Below, one piece after another: positions 6,724-13,693 of a stretch of DNA of 13,693 bases. Every line of letters begins with the position of its first letter. Positions within the stretch are counted from its first letter, which is position 1. Source of the DNA: CAZOVK01 sp964583165 (GTDB lineage: Bacteria > Bacillota > Clostridia > Lachnospirales > WRAX01); NCBI GenBank assembly GCA_964583165.1, contig CAZOVK010000065.1, forward strand, positions 1 to 13,693, in the 5' to 3' direction. Made by a program: the position numbers and the translations under genes. Below the pieces are notes generated by a model that was not told the DNA's origin, searched no databases, and saw only the letters and a program-made list of their open reading frames with translations.

Positions 6724-9102
6724 ATGGACGCAACCTCAAAGAGTTTTCGAACTCTCGAATTTAATAAAATCGTGAACATGCTCATTTCAAAGGCCATTTC
6801 ACCCATGGGCAAAGCCAAAGCCGCAGAGATTCTGCCTAGCGTGTTTTTGGAAGAGATTCTGCAAAACCAACGCGAAACGAGCCAAGCCGTGTCAATGCTT
6901 TACGCCAAGGGTGCGTTGCCGCTGGGGGGTATCAAGGACATCGCCCCATCACTCAAACGCGCCGATATGGGCGGGGTTTTGAGTATAGCCGAACTGCTGT
7001 ATATCGGCGATTTCCTCTATGTCTGTCGCAAGCTTAAACAATATAGCCAGAAGGATGGCAAGCAACCCGATTATGATTTGCTTGACCCCATGTTTGAGAA
7101 TATACAGTTTCCTCCACGCCTTGAAAGTGAGATAACGCGCTGTGTCTTGAACGAGCTGGAATTATCTGACGATGCAAGCCCGAAATTACGCGATTTGCGC
7201 CGCAATATCAGAAGCAGTGAGGCGCGTATCGGCGAACAGTTGCAATCGATTATTCACTCACAGAATTACAAGAACATGTTACAAGACGCTGTAGTGACTT
7301 TGCGTTCGGGGCGGTATTGTGTGCCCGTAAAACATGAGCACCGTTCAAGTTTCCCGGGCATGATACACGACCAGAGCGGCACGGGCGCGACACTGTTCAT
7401 TGAACCCATGGCGGTTGTTCAGCTCAACAACAAGATTAAGGAACTCAAAGCCCAAGAGGAAGAAGAGGTCCAGCGCATACTTGCCGAACTCTCTGATTTG
7501 GTGGGTAATTCGGCCGCAATTCTCACGGCCAGTTTGAATGTTATAACCGCTTTAGATTTCGCGTTCGCTAAAGGCACGCTGTCGCTCGAAATGAGCGCGA
7601 CCGAGCCTGTTTTTAACGCGCATGGCGTGGTTAATCTCATTAAAGCGCGTCACCCACTCATTGACCGCGATAAAGTCGTCCCGATACACATATATATAGG
7701 AAGAGATTTTAACACTTTGCTTATCACAGGGCCGAACACGGGCGGTAAAACGGTCAGCCTAAAGACTATTGGGTTGTTGACGCTCATGGGGCAGGCGGGG
7801 CTTCATATCCCCGCGGCTGACCATTCTGAGTTAGCCGTGTTTACGGACGTTTTCGCCGACATCGGCGACGAGCAGAGTATTGAGCAGAGTTTATCGACAT
7901 TTTCAGGGCATATGACTAATATTGTCCATATACTCGCTAACGTGACGAATAACTCGCTGGTTCTGTTGGACGAACTCGGCGCGGGTACTGACCCGACAGA
8001 GGGCGCGGCACTTGGTATCGCGATAATCAACCACCTGCACGCAATAGGCGTGCGCTCGGTCATTACCACACATTACAGCGAACTCAAAGTCTTCGCGCTC
8101 ACAACAGAGGGTATCGAGAACGCTGCGTGTGAATTTGACTTAGCGACACTTCGCCCCACTTATCGGCTTCTTATCGGCGTACCCGGTAAATCTAACGCTT
8201 TTGCTGTTTCGCGGCGTTTGGGTTTACCCGAAGATATAATCAGCGCGGCACGTGACGTTTTGAGCCACGAAGACCAGCGTTTCGAGGACGTTATTACGGA
8301 TTTGGAAATCAGTAAAAAAAGTGTCGCCATAGAGCAGGAACGCGCGGAAGGCTATCGCCTTGAAGCCGAACGCCTTAAAGCCGATTTGGAGAACCAAAAG
8401 GCGAAACTGGCCGCAAGCCGCGATAAGATGATGGCCTCGGCTCGTGAAGAAGCGTTTCAGGTACTCGCTAAGGCTAAGGAACAGGCCGACGCCATAATAC
8501 GCGAGATGGTGAAGATTAAGTCAAGCGGCGGCGGTCAGAAAGAAATGGGGCAGATGCGCGACGAGTTGCGCGGGCTTCTTGACTCGGCGGGCGCAGAACT
8601 TAAAAATAACCATGAGGTGAAACGCCAGAAGAAGCCGATAAAGCGCGAACTGAAGGTCGGCGACAGGGTTTATGTCCATTCGATTGACCAGACGGGTTCG
8701 ATTATTACATTGCCTTCGGGCGGCAAACTCAATGTTCAAGTCGGAATTATGCGCGTAACTGTGACAGTTGACGACATAAGCCTTGACGATTCTCCCGCCG
8801 AACAGACAACATCTGTGAGCGCGAGAAAAGCGGGCGTTTCGGCGAAGTCGGCGTATGTACGCCCAGAGCTTGATTTGCGTGGAAAATTGGTTGACGAAGC
8901 CTTGGAAGAACTCGACAAATACCTTGATGACGCTTATCTGGCGGGGCTTGGTCAAGTCAGTATCATTCATGGCAAGGGCACGGGTGCGCTCAGAAACGCC
9001 GTCACCAACCATCTTAAAAGACACGCCCATGTGAAATCGTCGCGTTTGGGCGCATTTGGCGAGGGTGAAAACGGTGTGACAATTATTGAATTAAGAAAAT
9101 AG
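6724..9102 (+). CDS. mutS2: MutS2 ATPase/Smr-domain protein
   Basis: This 792-residue protein is of the usual MutS2 length. The ATG at 6724 is preceded by AAAGGAG (6712-6718) at 5 bases and preferred to an upstream in-frame TTG (6706), which has no ribosome site. The MutS-type core and clamp cover about 1-310. The ATPase domain has Walker A GPNTGGKT at 336-343 and Walker B 'LVLLDELGAGTDP' at 412-424, then the conserved 'TTHYSELK' near 448. A long charged coiled coil spans about 515-640, a KOW-like segment (VGDRVYV) lies near 645, and the C-terminal Smr domain runs at about 714-792 with 'LDLRG' and 'HGKGTGALR', all intact. It lacks the mismatch-recognition domain of MutS. In Bacillus subtilis, MutS2 acts on collided ribosomes; roles in suppressing recombination are described in other species. 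The downstream methyltransferase begins 9 bases later. Confidence 0.96.
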   Translation: MDATSKSFRTLEFNKIVNMLISKAISPMGKAKAAEILPSVFLEEILQNQRETSQAVSMLYAKGALPLGGIKDIAPSLKRADMGGVLSIAELLYIGDFLYVCRKLKQYSQKDGKQPDYDLLDPMFENIQFPPRLESEITRCVLNELELSDDASPKLRDLRRNIRSSEARIGEQLQSIIHSQNYKNMLQDAVVTLRSGRYCVPVKHEHRSSFPGMIHDQSGTGATLFIEPMAVVQLNNKIKELKAQEEEEVQRILAELSDLVGNSAAILTASLNVITALDFAFAKGTLSLEMSATEPVFNAHGVVNLIKARHPLIDRDKVVPIHIYIGRDFNTLLITGPNTGGKTVSLKTIGLLTLMGQAGLHIPAADHSELAVFTDVFADIGDEQSIEQSLSTFSGHMTNIVHILANVTNNSLVLLDELGAGTDPTEGAALGIAIINHLHAIGVRSVITTHYSELKVFALTTEGIENAACEFDLATLRPTYRLLIGVPGKSNAFAVSRRLGLPEDIISAARDVLSHEDQRFEDVITDLEISKKSVAIEQERAEGYRLEAERLKADLENQKAKLAASRDKMMASAREEAFQVLAKAKEQADAIIREMVKIKSSGGGQKEMGQMRDELRGLLDSAGAELKNNHEVKRQKKPIKRELKVGDRVYVHSIDQTGSIITLPSGGKLNVQVGIMRVTVTVDDISLDDSPAEQTTSVSARKAGVSAKSAYVRPELDLRGKLVDEALEELDKYLDDAYLAGLGQVSIIHGKGTGALRNAVTNHLKRHAHVKSSRLGAFGEGENGVTIIELRK

Positions 9103-9110
9103 GGGGAATT

Positions 9111-9896
9111 ATGGATATAGCCGAAATCATCAATGGATATTACAGCAACTACAATGAAGACGCGCGTTTGACCTCACGTTACGGCGCTATTGAGTTTTTC
9201 ACGACTTTGCGGTATATTGAGAAATACCTAAAACCCGGTATGCACGTGTTGGAGATTGGCGCGGGCACGGGGCGTTATTCACATACACTGGCACGATTGG
9301 ATTATGCTGTTGACGCGGTTGAGCTTGTGGCGCATAATATCGAGATTTTCAAGGCGAACACTCAACCCGGCGAGAATATCTCGATTACACAGGGCAATGC
9401 CCTTAATTTGTCAGACTTCGCAGACGAAACATATGACATTACGCTGGTCTTGGGGCCCATGTATCATTTGTATACACCCGAAGACGAGCGTCAAGCCATA
9501 ACCGAAGCCTTGCGCGTGACCAAAACGGGCGGTATTGTCTTCGTAGCCTACGTAATGACAGACTTGGCATTGGTTAACGTAATGTGCAATGGTACAATAA
9601 AAGAGATAATCAAAAGCGGCGCGGTTGATACAGAAACTTTCACGGCGAAGCTGATACCTAGCGAGATTTTCGCGCCACGTCGCAAGGAAGATATTGATGT
9701 GATAATGAATGGCTTCGATGTTGAACGCCTGCACTTCGTTTCAACAGACGGCATAACGGGTGTTATACGCCAATCTATTCTGGATATGGACGAAGAAACC
9801 TATGAACTCTATGTCAAATACCATCTCACAGTCTGTGAACGCCCCGATTTGGTCGGTTTTGCGAGCCATACATTAGATGTATTCAAAAAGTTGTAA
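9111..9896 (+). CDS. Class I SAM-dependent methyltransferase
   Basis: This 261-residue protein begins at an ATG 8 bases after the mutS2 stop. Its ribosome site AGGGGG (9101-9106) overlaps that stop, so the two are probably translated from one message. Motif I is 'VLEIGAGTGRYS' at 46-57. The acidic end of strand 2 is 'VDAVE' at 67-71, motif II is 'GNALNL' at 95-100, and 'YDITLVLGPMYHL' follows at 108-120. This is the SAM-binding Rossmann core of methyltransferase types 11/25. The C-terminal 110 residues form a substrate-specific region that I do not recognise. The G-P-M-Y-H-L stretch resembles small-molecule methyltransferases. Neighbour mutS2 gives no reliable clue to the substrate. No membrane or export signal. 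Confidence 0.9.
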   Translation: MDIAEIINGYYSNYNEDARLTSRYGAIEFFTTLRYIEKYLKPGMHVLEIGAGTGRYSHTLARLDYAVDAVELVAHNIEIFKANTQPGENISITQGNALNLSDFADETYDITLVLGPMYHLYTPEDERQAITEALRVTKTGGIVFVAYVMTDLALVNVMCNGTIKEIIKSGAVDTETFTAKLIPSEIFAPRRKEDIDVIMNGFDVERLHFVSTDGITGVIRQSILDMDEETYELYVKYHLTVCERPDLVGFASHTLDVFKKL

Positions 9897-9915
9897 CAAG
9901 CACTGTTTTGTGTTA

Positions 9916-9924
9916 TGATATAAT
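9916..9924 (+). promoter_or_regulatory. Extended -10 promoter of pfk
   Basis: TGATATAAT (9916-9924) is a perfect extended -10 box. The position for a -35 box, about 9896-9901, reads ACAAGC, which is not close to TTGACA. Expression therefore probably relies on the extended -10. The start at 9961 is about 30 bases beyond the predicted transcription start. Confidence 0.65.
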
Positions 9925-9947
9925 GGAAGAAATTCGCGAAACGAAAT

Positions 9948-9952
9948 GGAGG
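9948..9952 (+). promoter_or_regulatory. Ribosome binding site deciding the pfk start
   Basis: GGAGG lies 8 bases before the ATG at 9961. The in-frame ATG at 9946 overlaps this site and would add five residues before the family-typical start 'MKIGVLTGGGDAPGLN'. Confidence 0.8.
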
Positions 9953-9960
9953 TAGTGGCT

Positions 9961-11061
9961 ATGAAGATAGGCGTACTTACGGGTGGCGGCGACGCGCCGG
10001 GCTTAAACGCTGTCATTTACGCGCTTACGCGCGCGTGTTTGAGGCATTTCCCGGGCTGTCAGATGATTGGCTACAAATTCGGCTACAGAGGGCTTTATAA
10101 TAACGATTTCATGCCGCTTACAGTCGAAACCACGTCGGGTATATTACACAGGGGCGGAACAATCCTGTTTTCGTCCAATAAGGACAATTTGTTCAAGTAT
10201 CAAGTCGTAGAAAACGGCGAAACAGTCATCCGCAACATGTCGCATGTGGCGGTTGAGAACATGAAAAAAGAAGGCGTTGACGTGCTTGTGGTCTTGGGCG
10301 GCGACGGCACGCTCACGAGCGCTAAGGACTTCGCCGAAATGGGCGTGAACGTAATCGGCATCCCTAAGACGATTGATAACGATTTGAGCGCGACGGATGT
10401 TACGTTCGGTTATGACACGGCGGTTAATATCGTCACGGAAAACCTCGGCCGCCTTCATACAACGGCTGAATCACATCACCGCGTGTTCGTCGTAGAAGTC
10501 ATGGGGCGTTATGCAGGCTGGATTGCGCTGGAGTCTGGGCTCGCGGGTTCGGCTGACGTAATTCTGTTGCCTGAAATCCCCTACTCTATCGATAAGATTC
10601 TCGGCAAGATTAAGGAGCGCAACGCGGCCGGTAAGCTCTTCACCATCATAGTCGCGGGCGAAGGCGCAAAACAGGCGGGTGGCAGTCAAGTCGTCCGTGA
10701 CATCGTCGCTGACAGCCCAGACCCCATGCGCCTTGGCGGCGTGGCGGCCTATATCGCCCACCAACTGGCGCCTCATCTGACACAAGAGGTCAGAAGCGTT
10801 CAACTCGGGCATATTCAACGCGGCGGCGAAACTTCGCCGGCTGACCGCCTACTCTCGATTCGTTACGCGATTAAGGCTATGGAAATGATTCAGCAAAAAA
10901 AATTCGGTCACATGGCGGCGCTTCGTGGCAATGAAATGATAGCCGTGCCACTGTCTGAGGTACTCAGCAAGAACAAATATGTGCCGCGTGACCATGAACT
11001 CATCAAGATAGCGCGGTTACTGGGCGTTTCTTTCGCCGAAGCCGAACCGTTTGAAGATTAA
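9961..11061 (+). CDS. pfkA: 6-phosphofructokinase, group III type (Gly/Lys active-site pair)
   Basis: This 366-residue enzyme phosphorylates fructose 6-phosphate to fructose 1,6-bisphosphate in glycolysis, in the cytoplasm. The phosphate-donor loop 'GVLTGGGDAPGLNA' is at 4-17, 'GGDGT' at 113-117, the catalytic 'PKTIDND' at 135-141 (D139 being the base), 'MGRYAGW' at 181-187, and 'QLGHIQRGG' at 281-289. Length is somewhat above the 320 residues of the Escherichia coli enzyme and typical of the group III, mixed-substrate branch. The residue equivalent to E. coli position 104 is Gly (G116), and that equivalent to 124 is Lys (K136). PPi-dependent enzymes have Asp at the first position, so ATP use is predicted. 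The symbol pfkA is by analogy only. The ydbC-like gene follows at 18 bases. Confidence 0.95.
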   Translation: MKIGVLTGGGDAPGLNAVIYALTRACLRHFPGCQMIGYKFGYRGLYNNDFMPLTVETTSGILHRGGTILFSSNKDNLFKYQVVENGETVIRNMSHVAVENMKKEGVDVLVVLGGDGTLTSAKDFAEMGVNVIGIPKTIDNDLSATDVTFGYDTAVNIVTENLGRLHTTAESHHRVFVVEVMGRYAGWIALESGLAGSADVILLPEIPYSIDKILGKIKERNAAGKLFTIIVAGEGAKQAGGSQVVRDIVADSPDPMRLGGVAAYIAHQLAPHLTQEVRSVQLGHIQRGGETSPADRLLSIRYAIKAMEMIQQKKFGHMAALRGNEMIAVPLSEVLSKNKYVPRDHELIKIARLLGVSFAEAEPFED

Positions 11062-11068
11062 GCACACT

Positions 11069-11074
11069 AGGGGG
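11069..11074 (+). promoter_or_regulatory. Ribosome binding site deciding the TTG start of the YdbC-like gene
   Basis: AGGGGG lies 5 bases before TTG at 11080. No ATG in frame comes close enough to keep the conserved N-terminus. Confidence 0.75.
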
Positions 11075-11079
11075 ATATT

Positions 11080-11298
11080 TTGGCCAACATCACGTTTGAG
11101 ATAACAAAACACATAGGTATCGTTTCGGAATCCGCGAAGGGCTGGACGAAGGAATTAAACATGGTAAGCTGGAACGGGCGCGCACCAAAGCTTGACTTAC
11201 GCGAATGGTCACCTGACCACGAGAGCATGGGCAAGGGCGTTACGCTGTCTGATGAAGAGGCAAAAAAGCTGTTTGAGTTTCTAAGTGCGATAATGTAA
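11080..11298 (+). CDS. ydbC: YdbC/PC4-family single-stranded DNA-binding protein
   Basis: This 72-residue protein begins at TTG, supported by the strong ribosome site at 11069-11074. The sequence closely follows the pattern of Lactococcus YdbC and related small Firmicute proteins: 'KGWTKELNMVSWNGRAPKLDLREWSPDH', then 'MGKGVTLSDEEAKKLFEFL' (residues 20-47 and 51-69, given here in two parts). This is the bacterial version of the PC4 single-strand-binding fold, a curved beta-sheet with a C-terminal helix, acting as a dimer. It probably binds single-stranded DNA or RNA during transcription, repair or replication; the exact role is unknown. It lies 18 bases after pfk and before a strong terminator, so it is the last gene of that unit. 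No signal peptide. Confidence 0.85.
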   Translation: MANITFEITKHIGIVSESAKGWTKELNMVSWNGRAPKLDLREWSPDHESMGKGVTLSDEEAKKLFEFLSAIM

Positions 11299-11302
11299 TA
11301 TT

Positions 11303-11338
11303 AGCCCGGCGACAGTTGAAGTTGCCGGGCTGTTTTTT
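11303..11338 (+). terminator. Rho-independent terminator after the YdbC-like gene
   Basis: An 11-bp stem with one G:U pair (11303-11313 with 11321-11331) encloses a 7-base loop and is followed by G and six T (11333-11338). It lies four bases after the stop and separates the pfk unit from the mbl unit. Confidence 0.92.
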
Positions 11339-11369
11339 GGTTTTACGCCCAAATTCGGCTAAATAGTTG

Positions 11370-11397
11370 TTGTAATTTCCCGTGTTTGCGTTATAAT
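11370..11397 (+). promoter_or_regulatory. Promoter for the mbl-flhO-flhP unit
   Basis: TTGTAA (11370-11375), 16 bases, TATAAT (11392-11397). The -10 box is perfect. It sits about 30 bases before the ATG at 11427 and after the terminator, so transcription of mbl and probably both rod genes begins here. I see no SigD-type flagellar promoter. Confidence 0.72.
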
Positions 11398-11426
11398 AGA
11401 AGGTAAGGCAAACTTAGGAGAAAAGC

Positions 11427-12422
11427 ATGGCTGATATTGGTATTGATTTGGGAACCGCCAATGTGCTTGTTTATATACGCGGCAAAGGTATTGTTTTAAG
11501 TGAACCATCTGTAGTGGCCGTAAATAAGGATACAGGCAGTATTTTAGCTGTCGGCACTGAGGCGCGTCGCATGTTGGGGCGCACCCCCGGAAATATTGTC
11601 GCAATTCGCCCGTTACGTGAGGGTGTTATTTCGGATTATGATGTTACGGAGAAGATGCTCAAGTATTTCATTAAAAAGACGGCAGGGCGTTCGTTCTTGA
11701 AACCCCGCATATCCGTTTGTGTACCGAGTGGTGTTACAGAGGTTGAACGCCGCGCCGTTGAAGATGCTATTCACGTGGCGGGCGCACGGCAGGTATATGT
11801 TATTGAAGAACCCATAGCCGCGGCGATTGGCGCGGGTATTGACATAGCAAAGGCTTGTGGCAGTATGGTTGTGGATATTGGCGGCGGTACGGCGGACATC
11901 GCCGTTATATCACTGGGTGGCACGGTTGTAAGCACGTCACTTAAAGTCGCCGGGGATAATTTCGACGAAGCTATCATAAGATATATGCGCAAGCGTCACA
12001 ACCTATTGATAGGTGAGCGCACAGCCGAGGATATGAAGGTCAATATCGGTATGGCGTTCCCGGGGACAGAAACAACGCGCATGGATGTGCGCGGGCGCGA
12101 TTTGGTAACGGGTCTTCCGAAAACAATTAACGTAACATCTGATGAGATGCTTGAAGCGTTGTCAGAAGCCGTGACAAGCATAGTTGACGCCATACATACG
12201 GTTCTTGAAAACACACCGCCCGAACTTGCGTCTGATATAGCCGACCGCGGAATCATTATGACAGGCGGTTCGAGTCAGCTAAATGGTCTGGATAGGTTGT
12301 TGAAACACAAAACGGGCATCAACGCCGTTATCGCCGACGACCCCGTTTCATGCGTGGCTATCGGCACCGGTAAATACATTGAGTTTGTGTCAGCTAACAA
12401 GAAGTATATCACCACAAAATAG
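11427..12422 (+). CDS. mbl: MreB-family actin homologue, Mbl-like
   Basis: This 331-residue protein starts at an ATG 6 bases after AGGAG (11416-11420) and has the normal family length. The actin-fold nucleotide motifs are intact: phosphate 1 'GIDLGTANVLVY' at 5-16, phosphate 2 'VDIGGGTADIAVISLGG' at 149-165, and the adenosine motif 'GIIMTGGSSQLNGLD' at 275-289. 'IEEPIAAAIGAG' at 126-137 carries the hydrolysis-linked Glu, and 'GERTAEDMKVNIG' at 196-208 is also family-typical. MreB proteins polymerise on the membrane and guide wall synthesis by the elongasome. I prefer Mbl to MreB because two flagellar rod genes follow directly, as in Bacillus subtilis mbl-flhO-flhP, and no mreCD is visible. 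Sequence alone does not firmly separate Mbl from MreB or MreBH. No membrane segment. Confidence 0.9.
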   Translation: MADIGIDLGTANVLVYIRGKGIVLSEPSVVAVNKDTGSILAVGTEARRMLGRTPGNIVAIRPLREGVISDYDVTEKMLKYFIKKTAGRSFLKPRISVCVPSGVTEVERRAVEDAIHVAGARQVYVIEEPIAAAIGAGIDIAKACGSMVVDIGGGTADIAVISLGGTVVSTSLKVAGDNFDEAIIRYMRKRHNLLIGERTAEDMKVNIGMAFPGTETTRMDVRGRDLVTGLPKTINVTSDEMLEALSEAVTSIVDAIHTVLENTPPELASDIADRGIIMTGGSSQLNGLDRLLKHKTGINAVIADDPVSCVAIGTGKYIEFVSANKKYITTK

Positions 12423-12424
12423 AT

Positions 12425-12432
12425 AGGCGGTG
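12425..12432 (+). promoter_or_regulatory. Ribosome binding site deciding the TTG start of the flgF-like gene
   Basis: AGGCGGTG, one base from the consensus AGGAGGTG, lies 5 bases before TTG at 12438. The next ATG, at 12471, would remove the rod-protein N-terminus. Confidence 0.7.
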
Positions 12433-12437
12433 TTTGT

Positions 12438-13205
12438 TTGATAAAGGGACTGTATATCGCGGGTAACGGTATGCTCACACAGCTGGAGCGTTTGAATGTT
12501 GTGTCTAATAATATCGCGAATGCGAACACAACGGGCTTTCGCCGCGACATTGTTGTAACCCAGAGCTTCTCAGAAGAACTCACCAGACGGTTGGATACGG
12601 AAGAAACCTCGCCGAACCCAAACAGCCGCAATGTCGGTAAGATTACCTACGGTGTGGCCGTCAACAACATTCATACCGATTTCAGCTTAGGCGCGATACG
12701 CCCGACAGGTGGCGCGCTCGAACTCGCACTTAACGGAAACGGCTTTTTTACGGTTGGTGACGCGCAAGGTCAGACAACAAGGCTCACGCGCGACGGTTCG
12801 TTCATGCTGAGTGGTGACAGGCATTTGGTCACGGCAGAGGGTAATTATGTAATGGGCGAAAACGGGCTTATCCAACTACCCGAAGGCTTGGTTACGATAA
12901 ATGACAAGGGTCAGGTTTACGTTGGTGAAACATATATTGACAGATTAAAGCTCGTAGACGTAGAAAACACAGAATCATTGCGCAAATACGGTGACAATCT
13001 CTACAATACGACTGAACAGACAAATCTCACGACGTTTAACGGCACGGTTCAACAGGGCGCGCTCGAAAGCTCGAACATCAACACTGTGCGTGAAATGGTT
13101 GAGCTTATCTCAATCAGCCGCAACTACGAAGCCAACCAAAAACTCATACAATATTTCGACACGTCCTTAGGCACGGCAGTAACCGACATCGGCCGCAAGT
13201 TATAA
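12438..13205 (+). CDS. flhO: Flagellar basal-body rod protein, FlgF/FlhO-like
   Basis: This 255-residue protein begins at TTG 15 bases after the mbl stop. The N-terminal rod helix 'MIKGLYIAGNGMLTQLERLN' and 'VVSNNIANANTTGFRRD' (1-37) is the signature of the rod/hook family. 'LELALNGNGFFTV' is near 94-106. The C-terminal partner helix runs at about 208-255 with 'ESSNINTVREMVELI' and 'SRNYEANQKLIQYFD'. The central part is beta-rich and variable. The protein is exported by the flagellar type III system without a cleaved signal and builds the rod that crosses the wall. Context (mbl before, an FlgG-like gene after) suggests the FlhO equivalent; FlgF versus FlgG is not fully decided by sequence. 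A small gap of 21 bases separates it from the next gene. Confidence 0.9.
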   Translation: MIKGLYIAGNGMLTQLERLNVVSNNIANANTTGFRRDIVVTQSFSEELTRRLDTEETSPNPNSRNVGKITYGVAVNNIHTDFSLGAIRPTGGALELALNGNGFFTVGDAQGQTTRLTRDGSFMLSGDRHLVTAEGNYVMGENGLIQLPEGLVTINDKGQVYVGETYIDRLKLVDVENTESLRKYGDNLYNTTEQTNLTTFNGTVQQGALESSNINTVREMVELISISRNYEANQKLIQYFDTSLGTAVTDIGRKL

Positions 13206-13226
13206 GCTTTTTGATAGGAGGATGAA

Positions 13227-13693
13227 ATGATTCGTTCACTTTGGACGGCTGCTACGGGCATGACAGCCCAGCAGAGCAATGTTGACACCATAGCCAACAA
13301 CCTCGCGAACGTAAACACCGTAGGTTATAAGCGCGAACGCGCCGAATTTAAGAGCCTGCTATATGAAACAATGCGCCAAGCGGATTTAGACCCCGCAAAC
13401 CAAACCGGTCAACCCGTAAATCTACAATTCGGTAGCGGCGTGCGTGTTATCGCCGTGTCGCGCTATTTCACACAGGGTAATGTCGCCACAACGGGCAACT
13501 TTATGGACTTTCTTGTGGACGGCAACGGCTTCTTCTCCGTTGAAACCTCCCCCGGCACTGTGGCTTATACGCGCGACGGTACTTTTAAAATCAGTAACAC
13601 CGACAATGGCATTATGCTGGTCACCAGTGAAGGTTACCCGATTATGACAACAGACGGCGGTTATGTCATTATCCCTAACGACATACCGATACA
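13227..13693 (+). CDS. flgG: Flagellar basal-body rod protein FlgG/FlhP-like, 3' end cut by window edge
   Basis: 155 complete codons are visible, and the frame stays open to the right edge. The ATG at 13227 is 5 bases after a perfect AGGAGG (13216-13221). The ATG at 13222 is not a start for this gene, as it reads into TGA after two codons. The N-terminus 'MIRSLWTAATGMTAQQSNVD' and 'TIANNLANVNTVGYKRERAEF' is typical for the distal rod protein FlgG. 'FGSGVRVIAVSRYFTQGN' and 'FLVDGNGFFSVE' follow the family's central pattern. The C-terminal helix domain is beyond the window. FlgG stacks above FlgF in the rod and carries the hook. As the second rod gene after mbl it corresponds to flhP in Bacillus subtilis by position. 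Confidence 0.92.
   Translation, partial: MIRSLWTAATGMTAQQSNVDTIANNLANVNTVGYKRERAEFKSLLYETMRQADLDPANQTGQPVNLQFGSGVRVIAVSRYFTQGNVATTGNFMDFLVDGNGFFSVETSPGTVAYTRDGTFKISNTDNGIMLVTSEGYPIMTTDGGYVIIPNDIPI

Noticed and set aside
8521..9030. Minus-strand open frame of 169 codons
   Set aside because: It lies wholly inside the end of mutS2, opposite the conserved Smr domain, and shows no recognisable protein pattern.
6724..9102. MutS mismatch repair protein
   Set aside because: The N-terminal mismatch-recognition domain is missing, and a C-terminal Smr domain is present, which identifies MutS2.
10303..10308. PPi-dependent phosphofructokinase
   Set aside because: The diagnostic Asp at the '104' position is Gly here (GGDGT, not GGDDT), so PPi use is not supported, although Lys at '124' is shared.
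10471..10818. Minus-strand open frame inside pfk
   Set aside because: It is opposite conserved phosphofructokinase motifs and has no independent support.
1..13693. CRISPR array, tRNA, rRNA, insertion sequence, riboswitch, prophage or defence genes
   Set aside because: No regularly spaced repeats, cloverleaf, transposase, terminal inverted repeats, known riboswitch core, integrase or defence motif was seen on either strand. Gaps are too short for most of these.

Overview
This window looks like chromosome from a motile, endospore-forming Clostridia-type Firmicute. The evidence is a SipL-like spore morphogenesis protein with SPOCS and LysM domains, an SLH-domain surface protein, MutS2 with a C-terminal Smr domain, a PC4/YdbC-type single-strand DNA-binding protein, and an MreB-family gene followed directly by two flagellar rod genes. 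That last order matches the mbl-flhO-flhP arrangement known from Bacillus subtilis. I see no mobile elements, CRISPR arrays, tRNAs, rRNAs or signs of recent transfer. Codon use looks even throughout. Nearly every base is coding or a short regulatory gap, and no gene-free stretch exceeds about 130 bases.

Layout. Positions 2-1096 hold the 3' part of a sipL-like gene, cut by the left edge. Positions 1176-1625 encode a small protein with a SHOCT-like/YvlB-type N-terminus and a strikingly cysteine-rich acidic tail, followed by a strong terminator. Positions 1773-2747, behind a near-consensus promoter, encode a membrane protein whose N-terminus carries four to five short Gly/Tyr/Asp repeats. Positions 2849-4837 and 4870-5994 are probably co-transcribed. 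They encode a secreted SLH protein with about five beta-rich repeats, and a single-pass membrane protein with LysM and G5 domains but no peptidase domain. Convergent to these, on the minus strand (6034-6642), is a lytic transglycosylase without a signal peptide. A divergent promoter region separates it from mutS2 (6724-9102), which is followed closely by a class I methyltransferase (9111-9896).

Positions 9961-11298 hold a group III-type 6-phosphofructokinase and a YdbC/PC4-like gene, ending in a strong terminator. Positions 11427-13693 start a new transcription unit with a consensus-like promoter: mbl, then flgF/flhO, then flgG/flhP, which runs off the right edge.

How the genes work together. 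Most of the window serves the cell envelope and cell shape: spore coat anchoring, S-layer-type attachment, peptidoglycan binding and cleavage, MreB-type wall patterning, and the flagellar rod that crosses the wall. The mutS2/methyltransferase and pfk/ydbC pairs are housekeeping inserts. I found no clear new defence or mobile system. The most interesting items are the cysteine-rich tail protein, the repeat-bearing membrane protein, the G5-LysM protein lacking a peptidase, and the Gly/Lys substrate-determining pair in the phosphofructokinase.
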